40,933 nt of DNA, taken from positions 1-40,933 of the forward strand of contig CAYYYP010000032.1 of assembly GCA_964475985.1 (NCBI GenBank). Direction: 5' to 3'. Origin of the DNA: CAYYYP01 sp964475985 (GTDB lineage Bacteria > Bdellovibrionota > UBA1018 > CAYHWW01). The position numbers and the translations under genes are program-made. This document shows, piece by piece, positions 8,592 to 17,651 of the stretch (the first letter of the stretch is position 1; each line of letters opens with the position of its first letter). The notes beneath the pieces were generated by a model. It searched no databases. It had not been told where the DNA came from and saw only the letters and a list, made by a program, of their open reading frames with translations.

Positions 8592-10101
8592 GAAGTTTGA
8601 AGCCGCAAACATGAGCGAAGCGTTACAACTCGTGAAACAAGAGCTTGGACCCGACGCCATTATTTTAAGTACAAAAAACCATCGTAAAGGTTTTGGGCTC
8701 ATGTCCAGAGCCTCGGTGGAAGTCACGGCGGCTATCTCAGAGAGAAATCTCTCGAAAAAAACCATCACCGAAAAAGTCCTGTCTCCCGAGGATCGCGACC
8801 GAGTCAAAGGACTTTCCGCCTCCCAGCAAGGTAAGATCTACAATAAGTTCAATGATTATTATCAAGGCAAGGCCCAGGAAAAAAACCGAGAGAAATCATC
8901 CCAGGGAATGGGACTAAAAAATTCAAACGTGCCAAATCAAGCCCTTGCAAAGGCTCCTTCAGAGCGTCGTTACGCCGACATCGCCGATGATGATCAAAGG
9001 GAACTCATGGATATTTTGCGGGGTGGTTCCCGCGAATTTGCGGAATCTGGCGCCGACGTAGCTTCTAGTTACCAAGCCCCACTGCGAAACCCTGCGCCCC
9101 AGGCGCAAGCCCACACCCATATGCCTCAGCCGGCGGCCACCCAATTTACCGAGCAAACCACCACCGTAAACAACCAAGTTGAAACCCTAAAGGACGAAGT
9201 GCGTAGGCTTAAAATGATCATGGAAGAGTTTCAGATGGAGCAAGCGACTCATTCTGATCGCAGGGTGGTTGAGCAATCCTCCGAAGAGATTCAAGATCAG
9301 TTTGAAAGTCTCATCCGTAATGGCATGGATCGTAAGTACGCGGCAGCCCTTATTAAGACCGTATCGTTCCAACTGACGGGCAATGATCACCGAAACCCCG
9401 ATCGCATATTAGAAGTCATGGCTTCTGAAGTCATGAATCAAATTCGTTTAGTTGATCCACTTGCAAATATCAAAGAAGAGCGCGGTCGCAAAGCGGGAGC
9501 TAAGGTTATAAGTTTTGTCGGGCCCACGGGCGTCGGTAAAACCACGACCATGGCCAAAATCGCAGCCCACGCCCTTTCTAAAAAGAACTTAAGGGTAGGT
9601 TTCATTAACCTAGATTCCTACAAAGTGGGAGCCTCCGATCAGTTGCAGACCTACGCTAAAATTTTAAATATCCCCTTTAGGAATGCAACTACCGAAGCGG
9701 AGTTCGACCGAGCCTTAGAAGAGTTAAAGCCCATGGATTTAATTCTCATCGATACCGCCGGTCGTTCCCAGAAGGATCAGGAAAACTTAGCGGGTACCAA
9801 GTTATTGCTCGACTCCTGTGAAGGGGTTGAAAAAATCTTGGTTATGAATACGGCCACGCGGGATCAGGATATTTACGACATCCTCAACCGTTTCCGAATT
9901 TTTAAACCTACGAGCGTCATTTTTAGCAAACTTGATGAAAGTTCCGTTTTTGGCTGCATCTATAACGTAGCCCTCAAATCAAAACTTCCTTTAAGTTATT
10001 TCACGGTGGGCCAAAGAGTGCCCGAGGATTTGGAGCTCTCTACCAAGGAGCGCGTAGTGGATCTCATCCTTGAACTTTCGGGGAGCAGTGCAAATGCATA
10101 A
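8581..10101 (+). CDS. flhF: FlhF, SRP-type GTPase for flagellar placement
   Basis: FlhF is an SRP-family GTPase that sets the site, usually the pole, of flagellar assembly. The 506-residue product has the conserved N terminus (MQIRKFEAANMSEALQLVKQ, GPDAIILSTK), a long variable linker rich in Gln/Pro (about 85-215) and the NG domain. The P-loop GPTGVGKTTT is at 314-323, the G3 motif DTAGRSQ starts at D391, and the SKLDE motif has D452. ATG at 8581 overlaps the flhA stop. A polar-flagellum system is the usual inference from flhF. No flhG follows; fliA begins 33 bases later. Confidence 0.96.
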   Translation: MQIRKFEAANMSEALQLVKQELGPDAIILSTKNHRKGFGLMSRASVEVTAAISERNLSKKTITEKVLSPEDRDRVKGLSASQQGKIYNKFNDYYQGKAQEKNREKSSQGMGLKNSNVPNQALAKAPSERRYADIADDDQRELMDILRGGSREFAESGADVASSYQAPLRNPAPQAQAHTHMPQPAATQFTEQTTTVNNQVETLKDEVRRLKMIMEEFQMEQATHSDRRVVEQSSEEIQDQFESLIRNGMDRKYAAALIKTVSFQLTGNDHRNPDRILEVMASEVMNQIRLVDPLANIKEERGRKAGAKVISFVGPTGVGKTTTMAKIAAHALSKKNLRVGFINLDSYKVGASDQLQTYAKILNIPFRNATTEAEFDRALEELKPMDLILIDTAGRSQKDQENLAGTKLLLDSCEGVEKILVMNTATRDQDIYDILNRFRIFKPTSVIFSKLDESSVFGCIYNVALKSKLPLSYFTVGQRVPEDLELSTKERVVDLILELSGSSANA

Positions 10102-10134
10102 AAATTTTAGAATCTCAAAAGGCGGGGTTACAAC

Positions 10135-11253
10135 ATGAAGCCAGGCATCGCAAAGTACCAAAAAGAGCAAAAAAAGTCCGGTAAATCGGGCAGAATTAAA
10201 AAGTCCGACCACGACGACGCAAAGGTCACCCTGTCTCAGCTCGAAGACATTTTTGACGGCGACGAAGAAGATACGAATCTTCACTCCGTTCAACGTAAAA
10301 CGCCAGAGCATCGTGATGGCAGTGGCGTTGAGCAGGATTTCCAAGAGTTCCAAGAAGAAGTTCTTGAAATGGAACTCAAGGCCGCGGAACAAAAATCCAG
10401 GATGACTAAGGATACTGCGGCCGCCAGGCCCATCCCCCAAGCCATGGGACTGATGCGTGCGTTGGCCTTATCGGAAGGGAAGGGTACGTTTGCTCCGGCT
10501 AGGCCCGATGAAAAGACCAGTCCCCTTGGCAGTCGAGAAGAAATTATCCGGGAGTATGCCCCGTTGATTAAATTCATTGCCCAAAAAATTGCGGCGAGGT
10601 TGCCTGCGAATATCGAACTTGATGATTTAATTTCCGCCGGGGTCATTGGGCTTATGGACGCCATAGAAAAGTACGATCCTACGCGCGATAATAAATTTAA
10701 AACTTACGCTGAATTCAGAGTGCGGGGAGCGATTCTTGATGAATTGCGTTCGCAGGACTGGGTACCTAGATCAGTGCGTGAGAAGTCCAAACTCCTTGAG
10801 CGCACGTATTCAAAACTTGAGAATGAAAAAGGCCGTCCGCCAAGCGATGAAGAAATCTGCGAAGACCTCAATGTTTCCCAAGATGAATATTATAGCATGC
10901 TCAACCAAGTGAGATCCGTCTCCCTGCTCAGCTATGAGGACTTAAGCACGTTTTCTAAGACCGACAAACGTTTGGCCATGGGCGGTGGAGAGAATAGTAA
11001 AAACTCAAACCCGTTTGCCGAAGTGAATACCGCCACTCTGAAACAAATGATTGCGGGTGCCATTAAGGATTTGCCGGAAAAACAGCGCCTAGTGTTATCG
11101 CTTTATTATTACGAAGATTTGAACTTAAAAGAAATCGGCCGTGTGCTCGACGTAACGGAGTCCAGGGTTTCTCAGTTACATACACAAGCCATTTTAAAAT
11201 TAAGGTCTAAGTTAAAACATAACTTTGACGACTTTCTGATCCTCTTTAGCTAA
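10135..11253 (+). CDS. fliA: FliA/SigD-type flagellar sigma factor with long N-terminal extension
   Basis: Sigma-28 directs transcription of late flagellar and chemotaxis genes. The conserved part starts near residue 135 (EEIIREYAPLIKFIAQKIAA), with region 2 (LDDLISAGVIGLMDAIEKYD, FKTYAEFRVRGAILDELRSQ), region 3 (DWVPRSVREKSK, EDLNVSQDEYYSML) and region 4 (LPEKQRLVLSLYYYEDLNLK, DVTESRVSQLHTQAILKLR). Family members are usually about 240-260 residues; this one is 372, because of an acidic, charged extension of about 130 residues. An AAGGCGGGG site just upstream supports the distal ATG at 10135. An internal ATG near 10444 has no visible ribosome site. No FlgM binding inference is possible from sequence alone. 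Confidence 0.93.
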   Translation: MKPGIAKYQKEQKKSGKSGRIKKSDHDDAKVTLSQLEDIFDGDEEDTNLHSVQRKTPEHRDGSGVEQDFQEFQEEVLEMELKAAEQKSRMTKDTAAARPIPQAMGLMRALALSEGKGTFAPARPDEKTSPLGSREEIIREYAPLIKFIAQKIAARLPANIELDDLISAGVIGLMDAIEKYDPTRDNKFKTYAEFRVRGAILDELRSQDWVPRSVREKSKLLERTYSKLENEKGRPPSDEEICEDLNVSQDEYYSMLNQVRSVSLLSYEDLSTFSKTDKRLAMGGGENSKNSNPFAEVNTATLKQMIAGAIKDLPEKQRLVLSLYYYEDLNLKEIGRVLDVTESRVSQLHTQAILKLRSKLKHNFDDFLILFS

Positions 11254-11254
11254 C

Positions 11255-12361
11255 ATGGAATTTTCGCCTTTAAATTCAGACCTCCGAGTGGAAAGCGATC
11301 GACTTGCTAAGCAGGTCGAACGTTTGACTCGCACATTTCTGAATTCCGAAAAGGTGAAAACCATGGAACCAACGCTTCTATTTGAAATTGAGGCGGGCCT
11401 TAGTGAAACTTCCAGCAGTTGTCGGCGTATTTCCGAGCTTTCCCTGCGCATGGAGGACCTACAGTCAGAACTTGATTTGATTCCGTTGCACCCCATTTTG
11501 CAGACTTTAGAAACTGGACTTAGGAATTTTGCGTTAAGCCGAGAAAAACTAATTTCCACCACAGAATATTTTGATGATTCCATTTCCATTTCTAGAAAAG
11601 TTTGGCAACAAACGGCAAAGCGCCTGGAGGATTTTCTAAAGCTCGCGCTTGAGTTTGGAATTGAACCGGCGTCAGAACGTCAGCTAAGAAACAAACCTAA
11701 AGCCTGCACTTTTCAAATCAGTACCCGTTATGCAACGGGCGACGCCGCCGAGGAGCAGAGTTTTCTTAATGGCCCACTTCGTAACCCAAGGGGTACGGCC
11801 CTTGATTTTTCATGGGATGGCAATGGCCTTTGCCCTCCGCAGTTTGAAGAGTTCGCTCGTGAACTAGGCAGGCACCGCGTTCAAGTCAGCTTTGATGGTG
11901 TGCCTTCCGAAAAATCAACTTTGCGGCTCATTTACCCAAACCAGAACCTTTCGCGAAGATCTGTGGAAATTCACGGGATAGACGGCGTGATTTTTTGTTT
12001 ACCCCTGGCGAGCCTTCGCGGAATTCGACAAGGCGAAGGGGAAAATGTTGAAAGTCTGATTCGCGGAAGTTTTGTAAAGTTAGATGCTGAAATGAAAATG
12101 CGGCCGTCCGTCAAATCGGAGGCGCCCCTCTGGATTGAAGTCTGTTCGGGCGCGCGATCAAGGTGGATTGGTGCACAAAAGTATCGCGTAGTTTCACGGA
12201 CCCTCCCTAAAAGTTTTCCTACAGAAATCAGCGCAAACCTGAGCCAATCTGACGCCATAAGCCACCTTATTCTTTGGGAGGAGAATGGCGACATCTTTGT
12301 AAGGCCAGAAGTGAACCCAGATCATATCGTCTTTTCGGAGGTGACATACCCCCATGAATAA
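11255..12361 (+). CDS. CheA-like protein lacking an intact kinase core (hypothetical)
   Basis: A 368-residue protein starting one base after fliA stops. I do not recognise a named family with certainty. Residues 1-150 are mostly helical. Residues about 155-233 end with LDFSWDGNGLCPPQFEEF and VQVSFDGVPSEKSTLRLIYP. This order is reminiscent of the DDGRGID box and the final G.VEVES..G.GT.FRLRLP strand of the CheA P4 ATPase domain, but no N box is seen. Residues about 237-360 (VEIHGIDGVIFCLPLASLRG, then LWIEVCSGARSRWIGAQKYR) follow the topology of the CheA P5/CheW domain. No phosphorylatable His domain is seen. An array scaffold rather than a kinase is inferred. Its stop overlaps the receptor-like gene by 8 bases. 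Confidence 0.5.
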   Translation: MEFSPLNSDLRVESDRLAKQVERLTRTFLNSEKVKTMEPTLLFEIEAGLSETSSSCRRISELSLRMEDLQSELDLIPLHPILQTLETGLRNFALSREKLISTTEYFDDSISISRKVWQQTAKRLEDFLKLALEFGIEPASERQLRNKPKACTFQISTRYATGDAAEEQSFLNGPLRNPRGTALDFSWDGNGLCPPQFEEFARELGRHRVQVSFDGVPSEKSTLRLIYPNQNLSRRSVEIHGIDGVIFCLPLASLRGIRQGEGENVESLIRGSFVKLDAEMKMRPSVKSEAPLWIEVCSGARSRWIGAQKYRVVSRTLPKSFPTEISANLSQSDAISHLILWEENGDIFVRPEVNPDHIVFSEVTYPHE

Positions 12362-14858
12362 ACCAACCCCAGAAGTCTCTGAACGGCCAAGTCAGTCCAC
12401 CAAACCCTTGCCAAAAAAGGATGGTTCCGTCCTCGGTGCGTCTTCCCTTTCAAAGTGGCTCAGAAACCGTCTGATCCTCATCTCGGCCATTGGAAGTTTT
12501 GGTTTAGGTGGCGCCTTTTATATTTTCAGCGACTATGAAACCGTAACCAGTCGAGTCATTGCGGGCCAAGATCGCACGGTCATCACGGGCCACCTTTTAG
12601 AATCTAGAGTCTCAGTACTTCAGAACCAAATTGGCTCTTCCGTCACCGGAGAAAAGGGAAATGAAGCTTTCCTGATCCGCATGCGAGAGATTGAACGTGA
12701 TTTATCCCTTCTGCTCAACCAAGACAAAGCGCAAGAAAACTTAAGTCACGCCAAAGAGATCACTTTAGCGATCTTAGCTCCTCCCAAGCAAGAGGTGCAG
12801 AAGATTGACGACCTTTTCTTTCTTTACCGGGAACTTAAGGCTTATTGTTTTAACTTCTATCAGTTGGCGCTTGGTCAAAAGTGGACGAACATTACCCGGT
12901 TTCTTACGGTGATTTTGCAGGACCTTGATCAATTTCCCTATGATCGTGGAATGTCGTTGTTCGTAGCGATTAATCCAAAAATTTTAGCCCTTGCCGATTT
13001 TGTGCAGCGGGCGGGGCTGAACCAACAATTGCGAACGATTATTGAGGCGAGGGTAGTGCAAATCCGGGCGTCCCTTTCCCGCTATGAAGCAGCCATTAAA
13101 AATTCCGCTTCGTTGCGTGAGATTCGCGAAAAAAGGCTTAAAACCTTAGTGGTAGAAATTCACGCTTACAACGAATGGCGGGCAAAAAGTAATGTGCAGT
13201 TTACTCGGCGCTCCCAAGAGGATTTTTTCAAAATCCTGATGCTCATAAGCGTAAGTTTTTTAAGTTTGGTGGGCGTTGCCATCCTGACCAGCCGTGGGGT
13301 TGCTCATACCCTGGCTAAAAATAATCTTGAGATTGCCCAACAAATTGAGCGTTGGCTGCTTACGGCCGAAGATTCCGACATTCAACTCGGTGATCCTCAG
13401 TTAGGAAAACGCGAATGGCTTAGAATGTTAAATGCGTTGAGGTCAGCCTTCAAGAAATTTCAGGAACTCAGACGGGAAGACCGCGTTGTAAAACAAAATC
13501 TGAACCTACCGTTTGTTATCGTGAACGTGAGACGTGAGGCAGTTTATTGGAACAGCCCCCTTTCACTTCTATTGCGCATGCGGCCCTACCAAGAGGTGGG
13601 AACCACGAGTTACCTCAATATATTGAGGCCAGTGATCGCGAGTAACACCGAAATTTTTGATCCTGTAGAGGAAGCATTCCGACAGAACAAGCCCCAGGCA
13701 AGGGTCCTTGAAATCGATGGTGGAGGAGAGCGTTTTCCTTCCGAGGTTTTAGCTACACCGGTAAGTTACGGCAACGGGGTTGAGTACGTTCTAATTCAAG
13801 TGCGTGATTTGCGGGATGACTTTAAACGGGTGGACCGGGAGATTCATAAACAAATTGGGTTTGTGGTGGATTCCATCCTGACCTTGCGTCGCGGCCAAAT
13901 TCCAGAAACGGCGCCTGCCACTGCACGTAAAGTAATTCTTGAGTGCGTAGAAGACTTGCGCGTTTATGCCCACGAACTTGCGGAAAAGAAAAAAACGCTT
14001 CAGACCCAAGTAGAGCAACTCTCTGAACGGTTGAGCCGGGAAGGCAGTCTTAAAAAGGGCGTGCTATCAAGGTTCCAGGAACTGCAAGTAGAGCTGCATT
14101 TAACGCGCGAAGCGTTCACGGTGATTTTTGATACCGTGGGCCAGTTGCAATCAAGATCAGATGCTGGGCTTAAATTCAATACGGAAATTCTAAGTTCCGG
14201 AAAACAGATTTATGATATCGGCGAAGCCTTTGCGGTGGCGCTGAAACGAAGTTTTGAATTGGCCGATCGCTGCGTTCAGCGGTTTAACCGCATGCAGCTG
14301 CTGACCAAGAACATGCACGCCAGAGATGAGATGTTACGGGAATTGATCGAGCGTTCATGGCTCAATCAATCTAAGGCGCTGGTAAAGGGCGTTCAGAATG
14401 AAACCAAGTCGACATCTACTTTTGCCTCGCCGGAATCTAACCTAGCCCAGGCAAATCCAATGAGCCTCGCAAGAAGCGGGGAGCTCACCCAGGAATTTGA
14501 ACGCGGTTATCAATTCATTCATGCTTCGGTTACGGAAATTCAAAATGAAGTTCGCTCGGTGGTGTTTGAACTGAAGGAAGTTATGGAGCTGGTTTCTAAG
14601 CTGCTTTCCAGTGATCGCGAAATCGCAAAGTCTTTGCATAGGCTCAGGGATCTCGTACTGAAATCCCAGGCCGAGGTGCTGCAAGTGCAGGAGCATGGTC
14701 GCGCGTTACGTGAAGAACTTGGCGCCATTGAAGTTCGATCCCAGACTAGTGATGATCGTTCACAGAAGCTCGTAAAAGTAGGGGAAATGAGCTTGGAGCT
14801 TCACCGAGAGCTTCAGACTCATTTGGATACGAGAGTGCGCCCGCTTTTGGATGTGTGA
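12354..14858 (+). CDS. Membrane chemoreceptor-like protein with PAS-like domain and coiled coils, no canonical MCP tip
   Basis: An 834-residue inner-membrane protein. Layout: cytoplasmic tail, membrane helix 1 (about 38-60), helical periplasmic sensor region (about 60-290), membrane helix 2 (about 292-313), HAMP-like helices, a PAS-like domain (about 385-490, FVIVNVRREAVYWNSPLSLL), then about 340 residues of heptad-rich coiled coil. The order matches a methyl-accepting chemotaxis protein. The normal hairpin tip (QTNLLALNAAIEAARAGE type) is missing; the nearest resemblance is IERSWLNQSKALVKGVQNE near 665-683. The ATG has a strong GGAGGTGA site inside the upstream gene. With that CheA-like neighbour it may form a non-canonical signalling pair tied to the flagellum. 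Confidence 0.6.
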   Translation: MNKPTPEVSERPSQSTKPLPKKDGSVLGASSLSKWLRNRLILISAIGSFGLGGAFYIFSDYETVTSRVIAGQDRTVITGHLLESRVSVLQNQIGSSVTGEKGNEAFLIRMREIERDLSLLLNQDKAQENLSHAKEITLAILAPPKQEVQKIDDLFFLYRELKAYCFNFYQLALGQKWTNITRFLTVILQDLDQFPYDRGMSLFVAINPKILALADFVQRAGLNQQLRTIIEARVVQIRASLSRYEAAIKNSASLREIREKRLKTLVVEIHAYNEWRAKSNVQFTRRSQEDFFKILMLISVSFLSLVGVAILTSRGVAHTLAKNNLEIAQQIERWLLTAEDSDIQLGDPQLGKREWLRMLNALRSAFKKFQELRREDRVVKQNLNLPFVIVNVRREAVYWNSPLSLLLRMRPYQEVGTTSYLNILRPVIASNTEIFDPVEEAFRQNKPQARVLEIDGGGERFPSEVLATPVSYGNGVEYVLIQVRDLRDDFKRVDREIHKQIGFVVDSILTLRRGQIPETAPATARKVILECVEDLRVYAHELAEKKKTLQTQVEQLSERLSREGSLKKGVLSRFQELQVELHLTREAFTVIFDTVGQLQSRSDAGLKFNTEILSSGKQIYDIGEAFAVALKRSFELADRCVQRFNRMQLLTKNMHARDEMLRELIERSWLNQSKALVKGVQNETKSTSTFASPESNLAQANPMSLARSGELTQEFERGYQFIHASVTEIQNEVRSVVFELKEVMELVSKLLSSDREIAKSLHRLRDLVLKSQAEVLQVQEHGRALREELGAIEVRSQTSDDRSQKLVKVGEMSLELHRELQTHLDTRVRPLLDV

Positions 14859-14887
14859 TCTGGATTTGAGATCAGATTAGTGCACTA

Positions 14888-14909
14888 GGAGTAAAGTACC
14901 TTTAGCTCC
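14888..14909. terminator. Hairpin between convergent genes (weak terminator candidate)
   Basis: The arms GGAGTAAAG (14888-14896) and CTTTAGCTCC (14900-14909) pair along nine bases with one bulge and a three-base loop. They lie between the convergent stops at 14858 (+) and 14916 (-). No T-tract follows on either strand, so intrinsic termination is doubtful. Confidence 0.25.
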
Positions 14910-14915
14910 ACGACC

Positions 14916-16307
14916 TTAAATCGCAAGTTCTTGCAATAATTCAAAGTAAATTTTGACGCTATTTTTAAGCCCGTCGATGGAAATGGATTCATCGTTGCCG
15001 TGTCCATTTTGTGGTTGATCATCGTAGGGTTCCAAGGCGTAGGAGTCAACGCCCTTGGCCCGAAGGTACTTTGAGTCCGTCGATCCTGCTCCGACCGTGG
15101 GAATAAAAGGTACATTTGAACCAAAGTTATTTTGAATGACTTTGGTGTAAGCCTTCACCGCAACGCTATCAAGTTTTGAGATGGGGGCCGGTGGAAGGGG
15201 AGCCCTTTCAATTTCAAATTTAATTTTGGGATCATTTACCGCTTTGGTCAGGTCCGCGATGATTTCTTCTGCGGATGTATCTGGCAAAAGCCTGCAATTG
15301 ATGATGACTTCGGCGTCAGCAGGAATAACATTGCTTCGAAAGCCTGCCTTCATGATCGTGGGATTCAAGGTGGTGTGGGTCATTGCATAAAGGCCACGAG
15401 CTTCTTCGGTATTTCCCACCGATGCTTTCAGGTACCAGTCTTTCGGTTTGTGTTCGAGTTTTGCGATGCCATCAAAATAGGCTTTTATGGCGGTATTTAA
15501 ATGAATCGGAGGTTTATACCGTGAAATTTTATCCAAAGCACGGCCTAACGTGTAGAGCGCATTGTCAGGCATAGGGAGCATGGAATGCGCGCTTGTTCCC
15601 CGTGCGATCATACGGATGTTCATGGAACGTCTTTCGGTGACCTGTAAACTAGCCCAACGAATTTTTCCGTCCTTTAAATAGGGTTTGCCGCGACTTCCTT
15701 CGTTGAAGGCAAATTCAGCTTCGATTTCTGGCCAATGATTTTCTATAAGGTACTTCATGCCTAATTCGCCGCCAGATTCCTCGTCGGCAACACTTGCATA
15801 AATAATGTCGCGGTGCAGTTTTTGATTCAAATGTTTTATCAGAAGCATTGCTTCCAGCTGAATGGCTGCGAGGTCTTTGATGTCACTGGATCCTCTACCA
15901 TACAGACGACCGTTTTTTTCGACCGCTTTAAATGGGTCCGTTGACCAATGCTCCTTTTCCACCCCCACCACATCCAAATGACTCACTAGTAAAATAGGGC
16001 GTTTGCTTCCATCTCCTTTTATGCGGGCGATGAGACTGCCACGTCCGGGTGCCGACTCAATGATTTTTGAATCAATGCCAGCTTCATCAAAAAAGTTCTT
16101 CAAATACTGAGCTGCTGCCGTTTCGCCACCCGGAGGATTTGTGGTGTCGATTTCGATGAGTTTTTTCAAGACTTCCAGCACATGTTCCTGAGCCGCGGGG
16201 AGACCTTTGGTTGGACTCGGTCCGGCATGGACAATAGTTATGAGAAAACCGACGCTGAAAGATAAAACTAAACATTGAATCAAAATAGAAAATGACTTGT
16301 TTTGCAT
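14916..16307 (-). CDS. Exported M20-family metallopeptidase (CPG2/ArgE/DapE-like)
   Basis: A 463-residue zinc-dependent amidohydrolase/peptidase. An N-terminal signal peptide (hydrophobic core about 7-27, ending near VHAG) indicates export. Family motifs are complete: SHLDVVG with H110, YGRGSSDIKD with D142, the catalytic pair in ADEESGG (E176/E177), EGSRGKPYL after the first metal segment and a C-terminal GHGNDESI His. The middle insert (SAHSMLPMPDNAL) is the dimerisation domain. It most likely cleaves peptides or acylated amino acids in the periplasm; the substrate cannot be told. It is convergent with the flagellar operon and has no obvious operon partner. Confidence 0.92.
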   Translation of the reverse strand: MQNKSFSILIQCLVLSFSVGFLITIVHAGPSPTKGLPAAQEHVLEVLKKLIEIDTTNPPGGETAAAQYLKNFFDEAGIDSKIIESAPGRGSLIARIKGDGSKRPILLVSHLDVVGVEKEHWSTDPFKAVEKNGRLYGRGSSDIKDLAAIQLEAMLLIKHLNQKLHRDIIYASVADEESGGELGMKYLIENHWPEIEAEFAFNEGSRGKPYLKDGKIRWASLQVTERRSMNIRMIARGTSAHSMLPMPDNALYTLGRALDKISRYKPPIHLNTAIKAYFDGIAKLEHKPKDWYLKASVGNTEEARGLYAMTHTTLNPTIMKAGFRSNVIPADAEVIINCRLLPDTSAEEIIADLTKAVNDPKIKFEIERAPLPPAPISKLDSVAVKAYTKVIQNNFGSNVPFIPTVGAGSTDSKYLRAKGVDSYALEPYDDQPQNGHGNDESISIDGLKNSVKIYFELLQELAI

Positions 16308-16834
16308 GGTTACAAAAATTGAAGCATGGAAGGCAGCTTTTTCCTAGTTGAAAGCAGATGTAGAAATAGCTAAGAGGCAGTGCTCGTTTTGCCGAAATAA
16401 AATCCAGTGGGCGTCACGCCCGGTCCGGAAGGTGAGGCTTGTATGCACCATTTGCTTCGAGAAATGCTTGCGCGGCCTGAGAGCTTTTTAGACTGTGGAT
16501 TTGTGATCTTTGATTCGTCGGCTTTCCTGGGATCTAGGGGCTTAGCGCACCATGCGAGTTGCCCCAGCCGGAGGTGGCGGAGCATCACTAATTTCACCCT
16601 CTTTATATATACCAACATGGTTCAATATTTTCGATTTAGACCCGGCACTCGGATTCGCCTGCGAAAAAAGGCCCCTAATTCCATAGGGTCGTTGCCCCGT
16701 TTTACGAATCTTTCGGAGTCTCCGTATCCTGACCAGTTGAAACACGTGTCCTTATGGGCACTTTGGTTGCGGTTAAGCTCGCCCACCATGATAGGCAAAT
16801 CATAGGATTGGTCTTTGCGGGGAACCATTTCCAG
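16308..16834. other. 527-base stretch without a confident gene; possible decayed reading frame on the minus strand
   Basis: No RNA gene or convincing CDS is seen. On the minus strand, three partly overlapping open frames (16828-16622, 16745-16542, 16618-16370) run one after another, ending in a segment with SPSGPGVTPTGFYFGKTS. They could be the remains of one frameshifted gene downstream of the Thr-rich exported protein, or chance. A hairpin with GGGGC/GCCCC outer and CGCA/TGCG inner arms lies at 16537-16565. A 132-codon plus-strand frame (16407-16805) has no signal peptide or family resemblance and is judged spurious. Confidence 0.3.
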
Positions 16835-17386
16835 TTAGTGCGCTGGCGATTGTGGGGGCTGGCTTGGGTTTTCATTTAAAGGCACGACTTCAGTGCGAGT
16901 AGTCGTCCAAATGCCGGTACCCACTAAGGTCCTTGTACCCGTCCCTGAGGTGGTAAATGTGCCAGTGACAGTTCCAATGGAGGTATGAGTAGAATGTTCC
17001 CGCTCCGGCAATGGTGGTGATGTATTGGCAGTTTCTATGGCGGTGCCCGTCGCCGACCCAAAGTTTACCCCGTGATGGACTCCTGTAGAAGTTCCGGTCA
17101 TAACACGGTACGAAATTTCCATTTCATGAGAAAGATTCGTGTTAGTGATCGTGCTAGTGCCAATCCAATTCTCATTGCTCGTAAAGGTCGCAGTCATGCT
17201 GCCTGTCTGACTCCAAGTAGAGTTGCTTCTAACCACCGCAGTCATAGTGTGCGTAAAAATCGATGAGTTTGTGCCAGTCGCAACTGCAGTGGTCGTAGCC
17301 GTTTGTGCAAAGGATGGTCTTTGTGCATTACACTGTCCCGAGAATATCCAAATTAATATCCCTGCCCAAAAAATGTGTGAAACCAT
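16835..17386 (-). CDS. Exported Thr/Gly/Ser-rich protein of unknown function
   Basis: A 183-residue product with a signal peptide (VSHIFWAGILIWIFSGQCNA, cleavage near residue 21) and a mature part made almost wholly of Thr, Ser and Gly with alternating beta-type patterns (TVTGTFTTSGTGTRTLVGTG). Such composition suggests an extracellular repeat or a fibrous surface protein, but no family is recognised. The C-terminal end is Pro-rich (NENPSQPPQSPAH). A Cys near residue 20 within SGQC is a weak possible lipobox. The gene is isolated. The biased composition lowers certainty that it is coding, but the signal peptide supports it. Confidence 0.6.
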   Translation of the reverse strand: MVSHIFWAGILIWIFSGQCNAQRPSFAQTATTTAVATGTNSSIFTHTMTAVVRSNSTWSQTGSMTATFTSNENWIGTSTITNTNLSHEMEISYRVMTGTSTGVHHGVNFGSATGTAIETANTSPPLPEREHSTHTSIGTVTGTFTTSGTGTRTLVGTGIWTTTRTEVVPLNENPSQPPQSPAH

Positions 17387-17651
17387 AACTATGATTAAAT
17401 CCGCTTTCTGCGAGTTATGAAAGAGGATTTAATCAGATTTCTATATTCCTTACTGAATTATAAAATGAGCTAGCGTCCCTGAATTTTCAAAGATGTATGC
17501 AATTTGATGGCGTTTCGGACACACGTCTATTTCTTCGACATTTTTGTATGTTTAAAGCCCATGATTTCTGCAAAGGACCTTTCCTAGGACGGCCGCGCTT
17601 TTGCAGTAAATACGATTAGTCGTTTCTTAGGATTTTTCTTAGAGGTCCATC

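Noticed and set aside
14856..14874. Inverted repeat TGATCT/AGATCA overlapping the stop of the receptor-like gene, considered as a terminator
   Set aside because: Only six pairs, AT-balanced and with no T-tract; likely chance.
16407..16805. 132-codon plus-strand open frame
   Set aside because: No signal peptide, domain or ribosome site, and the composition is odd (many Arg/Ser/Pro); it looks like a chance frame in noncoding DNA.
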